Shown in pieces: positions 60,289 to 64,000 of a DNA stretch of 64,000 nt. Every line of letters begins with the position of its first letter. The first letter of the stretch is position 1. Both the position numbers and the translations under genes were made by a program. Origin of the DNA: Lacrimispora sinapis. GTDB lineage: Bacteria; Bacillota; Clostridia; Lachnospirales; Lachnospiraceae. The notes below the pieces were generated by a model, which searched no databases, was not told the origin of the DNA, and saw only the letters and a program-made list of their open reading frames with translations. The stretch is taken from positions 2,356,001 to 2,420,000 of the forward strand of contig NZ_CP141832.1 in assembly GCF_043633585.1 (NCBI RefSeq), read 5' to 3'.

Positions 60289-60317
60289 ATTATAAATCCA
60301 TTTATTTCCTATGTCAA
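60289..60317 (-). promoter_or_regulatory. Consensus sigma-A promoter of the lct-type operon
   Basis: On the minus strand TTGACA (60317-60312) and TATAAT (60294-60289) are both perfect, with a 17-bp spacer. It lies just past the GntR stop codon, so the etf genes have their own promoter. Confidence 0.85.
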
Positions 60318-60334
60318 TCAATGTCTTTTATTTA

Positions 60335-61054
60335 TCATGGCTTTTGTATGTTTTTACTCACCTCTTTTCCTCTCAGTTTTTCATCAATAATATCAAAGTG
60401 CTTGTTGATGGCCTCATACGCCAGCTTCTTATCCTTGGTCATCAAACTTTTTATCATCTTATTGTGGACCTCCATCAATCCTTTTTTGCTGTCCTCCTGG
60501 CTTAAAATCTCTCGTCTCAAATCAATGATAAACCGGTCAAGAACCTCGGAAAGTGCCTGCAGAATACTGACGATCAACGTATTTTTTGATGCCAGAGCTA
60601 TGGTATAATGCAGCTTCTTGTCCAAAATCACATTGTTCTCTTCCGTCCCTTTTTCCAGCTGGGAAATCAAATGGCTGAGGGAATCTATCTCTTCGTCACT
60701 GATATTGTCAATGGCCAGCAGCAATGCTTCCAGCTCCAATGCCCTGCGCAGCTGGCTGATCTGATTATAATCAATCTGGTTAAGCAGAAACAGCATGGTA
60801 AGGGATTCCTTTAAGCTGTTTTCAAATTTACCGGTCAGAAAATTACCGGCTCCATGCTGGCTTTCAAGAATCCCCATATTATCCAGAGTCCTTATCGCTT
60901 CTCTTACAGAATTTCGGCTGATCCCCAGTATCTCTGATAGTTCCCGTTCTGCAGGAAGCTTTCCGCCTATGCTTAATTCTCCGAGATGGATCTGCTTTTT
61001 AATATAATTGATCACTTTCATATAGGACTTTTCCTGATTTCCAAGCTCCTCCAT
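60335..61054 (-). CDS. GntR-family (FadR subfamily) transcriptional regulator
   Basis: The 239-residue form starts at ATG 61054, which has GGAGG; an earlier ATG (61066) has no site. The N-terminal winged helix has GGKLPAERELSEILGISRNSVREAIRTLDNMGILESQHGAGNFL. The C-terminal FCD helical domain has the metal/ligand-site His residues (LHYTIALAS, VHNKMIKSL). FadR-type regulators bind TGGTnnnACCA sites. It precedes the lct-type operon and probably represses it until lactate binds. Confidence 0.92.
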   Translation of the reverse strand: MEELGNQEKSYMKVINYIKKQIHLGELSIGGKLPAERELSEILGISRNSVREAIRTLDNMGILESQHGAGNFLTGKFENSLKESLTMLFLLNQIDYNQISQLRRALELEALLLAIDNISDEEIDSLSHLISQLEKGTEENNVILDKKLHYTIALASKNTLIVSILQALSEVLDRFIIDLRREILSQEDSKKGLMEVHNKMIKSLMTKDKKLAYEAINKHFDIIDEKLRGKEVSKNIQKP

Positions 61055-61202
61055 GATTTCCTCCATTTATTTCAACTGTGTAACAGTGCTCATCTTTTCA
61101 CGCTGCGGTTTGGTATTTTATGTCATAATCATTCTGTAACCGATATTATATCAGGCTTATGTAATTATGTAAATCTACAAATGATTGCTCCATATATTTC
61201 CT

Positions 61203-61231
61203 TTGATTTCCCGAACATAAGTTTGTATAAT
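61203..61231 (+). promoter_or_regulatory. Promoter of the small Cys protein gene
   Basis: TTGATT (61203-61208), a 17-bp spacer and a perfect TATAAT (61226-61231), 23 bp before the ATG at 61254. Confidence 0.75.
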
Positions 61232-61253
61232 AATCTCAGGAGGTGTGTCAATC

Positions 61254-61424
61254 ATGGGAACCTGTGACCTTGAGCCGGAATTAAACAAATGCCAGTACTA
61301 CGTGAAAGAAAAAAAGAACTGCAAACTCAGCAGTCCGGGGTGCGGATTTTTTATACCATCAGAAAAGAAAGAACCACAGGCAAACCTAAGAACGCCCAAA
61401 TGGTTTGAGAAATATTATAAATAA
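61254..61424 (+). CDS. Small cysteine-containing protein of unknown function
   Basis: A 56-residue frame from ATG 61254 to TAA 61422-61424. It begins MGTCDLEPELNKCQYY and has four cysteines (4, 13, 23 and 30), the last two as C-x6-CGFF, then a basic segment ending KWFEKYYK. An AGGAGG site lies 10 nt upstream and a good promoter is in place, so it is likely a real gene. The Cys spacing could bind zinc or an iron-sulfur cluster. I do not recognise the family. Confidence 0.7.
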   Translation: MGTCDLEPELNKCQYYVKEKKNCKLSSPGCGFFIPSEKKEPQANLRTPKWFEKYYK

Positions 61425-61460
61425 ATCCCGCATTCTTTTTCCATAGAAACCAAACTTTTT

Positions 61461-61490
61461 AAGGGCGGGGCAAAACAACGATCCCCGCCT
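61461..61490 (+). terminator. Rho-independent terminator after the small Cys protein gene
   Basis: AAGG-G-CGGGG and CCCCGCCTT form a GC-rich 9-bp stem with one bulged G and an 11-nt loop, followed by GAATTTTAT. It lies 36 bp past the stop. Confidence 0.7.
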
Positions 61491-61563
61491 TGAATTTTAT
61501 CTGTTAAGTCTTTTCCACATCATAATAAAATCCTGGTGTATGCGTTCCATGGGGATCAGTAAA

Positions 61564-61956
61564 TCAAAAACGTCTGCATCGGCAGCCAGAAGCACGGCAG
61601 CAGCCCCGCTTATAACCGGTACAGTAAGCCTTTTTCAAAAGACAACAAATAGAATCATTCCATTCATTGCAATTACGATTCTGTAAAAGGCTTTCCCAAT
61701 TATTGCATCCTTCCACGCTGTTGTATTGATCATAGTTTGGATCATAACCACTGTTTGGATCGTAACCACCGTACGGATCGTAACTACTGTTTGGATCATA
61801 GCCACCGTATGGATCGTAACTACAGTTTGGATCGTAACTGCTGTTTGGATCGTAACCACCGTATGCATCATAGCTATTGTTTGAATCGTAACTATTATAT
61901 TCTTCTACATTGCCTGCAGTTTCATATCCCGAAGAATCCCAGTTATATTCATCCAT
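61564..61956 (-). CDS. Tyr-Asp-Pro hexapeptide-repeat protein with Cys-rich C-terminus
   Basis: The 130-residue form starts at ATG 61956 with GGAGG upstream. Residues 23-76 hold nine copies of a hexapeptide of the form YDPNSS or YDPYGG; after that the protein turns Cys-rich (CCLLKK, GCCRASGCRCRRF). Such low-complexity Tyr/Gly/Asn plus Cys proteins occur in spore coats and extracellular or adhesive layers of clostridia (inference). No signal peptide is seen, which fits a spore-coat protein assembled in the mother cell. Confidence 0.8.
   Translation of the reverse strand: MDEYNWDSSGYETAGNVEEYNSYDSNNSYDAYGGYDPNSSYDPNCSYDPYGGYDPNSSYDPYGGYDPNSGYDPNYDQYNSVEGCNNWESLLQNRNCNEWNDSICCLLKKAYCTGYKRGCCRASGCRCRRF
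61729..61890. repeat. Nine tandem 18-bp repeats
   Basis: The repeat lies in frame within the hexapeptide-repeat gene. On the plus strand the unit is close to GGATCGTAACCACCGTAT or its NSS variant. Unit length of 18 bp keeps the frame when copies are gained or lost. Confidence 0.9.
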
Positions 61957-62115
61957 TTTCCACACCTCCTTTATATTATAACTTATTATATGGTCGGTGT
62001 AGACAAGATGTGAATCTCATGGATGGCTGTTAAATTTCCTTCACTTTTGATGATTACGGCAGGTTTATTGCGTGGGATGGAATGCATCAGAAAATGGCAG
62101 AAGCAAGGGTTTTTA

Positions 62116-62919
62116 TCACCTCATAAATACGGTCTTTATTATTTTATTTGTAGTAAAGGTGAATACTTCTTCCGTTATCTCCCCCTCATTAATCCGGTAC
62201 AAATTATACCCGTACTTTTCTTCAAACCTTACCGCCCCATTCTCCTCTGACTCTCCGCAAAAGGAAAGACTGCCCGCCGTAAAATAACGGCTTCCTCCGG
62301 CCGTTCCAACATAGGGATGATGCGTATGCCCATTTAAGATACAAAGAAGCTTCTGTTCTTTAATGACTTTTAAAAGCTTCTCTGCTTGGGGAACCGGAGA
62401 TGTGGTGCTCTGATTCTTCAGCAAATGATGATGCGTCAAAAGAATCACCGGTCTGTTCTTTATTTCTTCCAGGGCTTTTTTCAGCCATGCAAGCTGTTTT
62501 TCCCCAACCGTTCCATCAGGCTCTCCCTGAAGGGAGCTGTCAAAGGAAATCACACTCACATCTTTCAAATGAAAGACCTGGTTGTAAAAACCGCCGTCCT
62601 CTTTTTCCTTCAGCCAGCCTTTTCTGAAATTCGCTTTATTATCATGATTTCCCAGGGTCACAATCATTTTAGTTTCCCCCATGAGACGTTTTAAATGATC
62701 TTTCAAGTAAGCATAATCTTCCGGGTCCCCATCTTCGGTAAGGTCCCCGCTGATGAGAAGCAGATCAATTTTATCCTTTTTCTGTACCTTTTTTATGCAG
62801 GAATTAAGGGGGATTAAGGGACTCTGCATACAAAAAAGCATGCCTTTATATCCATCGTCACAGGGTTCGTACCTCCTTCTGAAATGGATATCTGATATGT
62901 GCAATATATTCATGGTCAT
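62116..62919 (-). CDS. Calcineurin-like metallophosphoesterase
   Basis: The protein has 267 residues. It has all the family motifs: HISDIHF, SGDLTEDGDPEDY, TLGNHDNKANF, THHHLLKN and NGHTHHPY, which bind two metal ions. It resembles the CpdA/Icc-type cyclic-nucleotide or phosphodiester phosphoesterases. It starts at ATG 62919, overlapping the PhnE stop as ATGA, so it is in the phosphonate/phosphite-type transport operon and may act on an imported organophosphate (inference). Confidence 0.92.
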   Translation of the reverse strand: MTMNILHISDIHFRRRYEPCDDGYKGMLFCMQSPLIPLNSCIKKVQKKDKIDLLLISGDLTEDGDPEDYAYLKDHLKRLMGETKMIVTLGNHDNKANFRKGWLKEKEDGGFYNQVFHLKDVSVISFDSSLQGEPDGTVGEKQLAWLKKALEEIKNRPVILLTHHHLLKNQSTTSPVPQAEKLLKVIKEQKLLCILNGHTHHPYVGTAGGSRYFTAGSLSFCGESEENGAVRFEEKYGYNLYRINEGEITEEVFTFTTNKIIKTVFMR

Positions 62920-63698
62920 CTCAGTTTCTTTCTTATCATTCCCGTTATCATATCCAGGATAAATACGGTTATCATTACCCCGATCAATAAAATGCTTACC
63001 TTGTCCCAGCTTCGGGCCTGAATGGCAAATATCAGCGGAGCACCGATGCCTCCTGCTCCAACCAGTCCCAGGGTAGAAGCACTTCTTACTGCGATTTCAA
63101 AATGATTCAAGGACAGGGAGCTGTAAATCGGCATCAGCTGGGGCACCCTTGCAAAAAAGAATATCTGGGAAGGACTTGCTCCCACTGCCCTCATAGCCTC
63201 CACCGGGCCTTCATCCATGGCCTCCATCTGCTCCGTAAACAGCTTGCCAAGCATTCCGATCTGGTGAACACCGATTGCCATTGCTCCTGCAAAGGGGCCG
63301 GGACCGACCACTTTTACGAAGATGATGGCATAAACCAGCTCCGGAAATGCCCGCAGCACATTGCAGACAAATTTCCCGGTCTTTGCTATCCAGGGATGGG
63401 AGCTCCATAGATTCCGGGAACTTAATAAGGTCAGCGGGAGGGCAAGTACCGTAGCCATGACGGTTCCCAAACATGCAATCCCAAGCGTCAGCAAAAGTAG
63501 GCTGATTACATCCTCCCCGCTTCCGTCATAGAAAAATGACCAGTCTGGTTTTGACAGCCCTTGAAACACCTCTCTTCCCAAGGGCAGGGAAAAGGTGGAA
63601 AGTCCCGAATAATCAATTCCTGCCGCCGAGTAAATAATAACGGCTGCTGCGAGAACCCAGACTGCGTATTTTTTTTGATTCTTTCGTATGTATATCAT
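62916..63698 (-). CDS. phnE: PhnE-type ABC transporter permease
   Basis: The protein has 260 residues with about six membrane segments. The permease loop EAMRAVGASPSQIFFFARVPQLMPIY contains the EAA-type coupling motif, and STLGLVGAGGIGAPLIFAI is typical of phosphonate/phosphite permeases. It would bring in phosphonates, phosphite or phosphate esters with PhnC and PhnD proteins, which lie outside the window. Start overlaps the upstream permease stop (ATGA) with AGGAGG. Confidence 0.93.
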   Translation of the reverse strand: MIYIRKNQKKYAVWVLAAAVIIYSAAGIDYSGLSTFSLPLGREVFQGLSKPDWSFFYDGSGEDVISLLLLTLGIACLGTVMATVLALPLTLLSSRNLWSSHPWIAKTGKFVCNVLRAFPELVYAIIFVKVVGPGPFAGAMAIGVHQIGMLGKLFTEQMEAMDEGPVEAMRAVGASPSQIFFFARVPQLMPIYSSLSLNHFEIAVRSASTLGLVGAGGIGAPLIFAIQARSWDKVSILLIGVMITVFILDMITGMIRKKLR

Positions 63699-64000
63699 AC
63701 CAGCCTCCTGCGTATTGACTCACTGATCCCATCTGCAACAGCTACCACAAACAGTATGGAAAGAATTACTATGGATACTCTCTCATACTGAAATAATGCG
63801 AGAGAGGAATTTAAAATAACACCGATGCCTCCGGCTCCTACGTAACCCAACACTGCAGACCCCCGCACATTGACCTCCAGGGCATAAAAGGTGTAGCTGA
63901 CAATCTGACTGAAGATCTGAGGTGCAATGGACCAGACCGCAATCTGAACTTTATTGGCTCCCACCGATTCCGCCGCTTCAATGGGTCCGTAATCAATGGT
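63695..64000 (-). CDS. phnE: Second PhnE-type ABC permease, C-terminal part (cut by window edge)
   Basis: The frame runs off the right edge; 101 C-terminal residues are visible. The sequence IDYGPIEAAESVGANKVQIAVWSIAPQIFSQ has the EAA loop, and AVLGYVGAGGIGVILNSSLALFQYERVS is the PhnE signature. Tandem PhnE genes are usual in phosphonate or phosphite importers and form a heterodimer. The start is not in the window. Confidence 0.92.
   Translation of the reverse strand, partial: TIDYGPIEAAESVGANKVQIAVWSIAPQIFSQIVSYTFYALEVNVRGSAVLGYVGAGGIGVILNSSLALFQYERVSIVILSILFVVAVADGISESIRRRLV

Noticed and set aside
61729..61890. CRISPR array
   Set aside because: Repeats are 18 bp head to tail with no spacers and lie in frame in a protein gene.

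Overview
The window looks like chromosomal DNA of an anaerobic Bacillota, most likely a Lachnospiraceae-type clostridium (Lacrimispora/Clostridium cluster XIVa; inferred). Supporting this are strong AGGAGG-type ribosome binding sites, an aldehyde:ferredoxin oxidoreductase, indolepyruvate:ferredoxin oxidoreductase, a tungstate transporter, a lactate dehydrogenase-Etf operon, hemerythrin and Hcp-related proteins, and LytTR/GHKL signalling. I see no rRNA, tRNA, CRISPR array, insertion sequence or phage gene.

Left flank (1-5.9 kb): the end of a RimJ/RimL acetyltransferase; a PadR repressor with an FtsW/RodA-like membrane protein behind a large dyad operator; and a six-gene minus-strand unit (cupin, internally deleted Hcp, DUF1858, an unrecognised 200-aa protein, two hemerythrins) diverging from a Crp/Fnr regulator. 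A GTTGT-N4-ACAAC palindrome lies about 41.5 bp upstream of the predicted start of that unit.

Core (5.9-36.7 kb): 35 minus-strand genes with no gap above about 60 bp, apparently one very long transcription unit ending in a strong terminator at 5870-5912. The promoter-proximal 27 genes (36745 to 13836) form an unusual biosynthetic cluster: a tungsten-type AOR; IorAB; two carrier proteins and a phosphopantetheinyl transferase; a canonical KAS II, a canonical KAS III and a KAS III-like protein without the usual His; an acyltransferase; a 3-hydroxyacyl-CoA dehydrogenase; two intact crotonases and one degenerate one; a hotdog thioesterase; a cobalamin-type radical SAM enzyme; a flavodoxin; two SRPBCC proteins; and a dTDP-sugar/glycosylation set (RmlA, RmlB, epimerase/reductase, PIG-L deacetylase, MGT-type glycosyltransferase). 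The distal eight genes encode tungstate uptake (tupABC) and pyranopterin synthesis (moaA, moeA, moeA-PBP, moaC, MOSC-mogA). I infer a pathway that takes an acyl or arylacetyl starter from IorAB and/or AOR, extends it on discrete carriers with beta-oxidation-type processing enzymes and no visible enoyl reductase, and glycosylates the product, while the same transcript supplies the tungsten cofactor. An AgrA/AgrC-like two-component pair and fdhD diverge from its promoter. This is the best candidate here for an undescribed system.

Right flank (39.8-64 kb): an OmpR-type two-component system; copZ/copA diverging from an HxlR regulator; a secreted beta-helix protein; a GH38 mannosidase with a split fructose-family PTS and its PRD activator; an APC permease; an lct-type operon (GlcD-like dehydrogenase, EtfA, EtfB) with a consensus promoter and FadR-type operators, preceded by a GntR regulator; two small unusual proteins; a metallophosphoesterase; and two PhnE-type ABC permeases, the second cut by the window edge.
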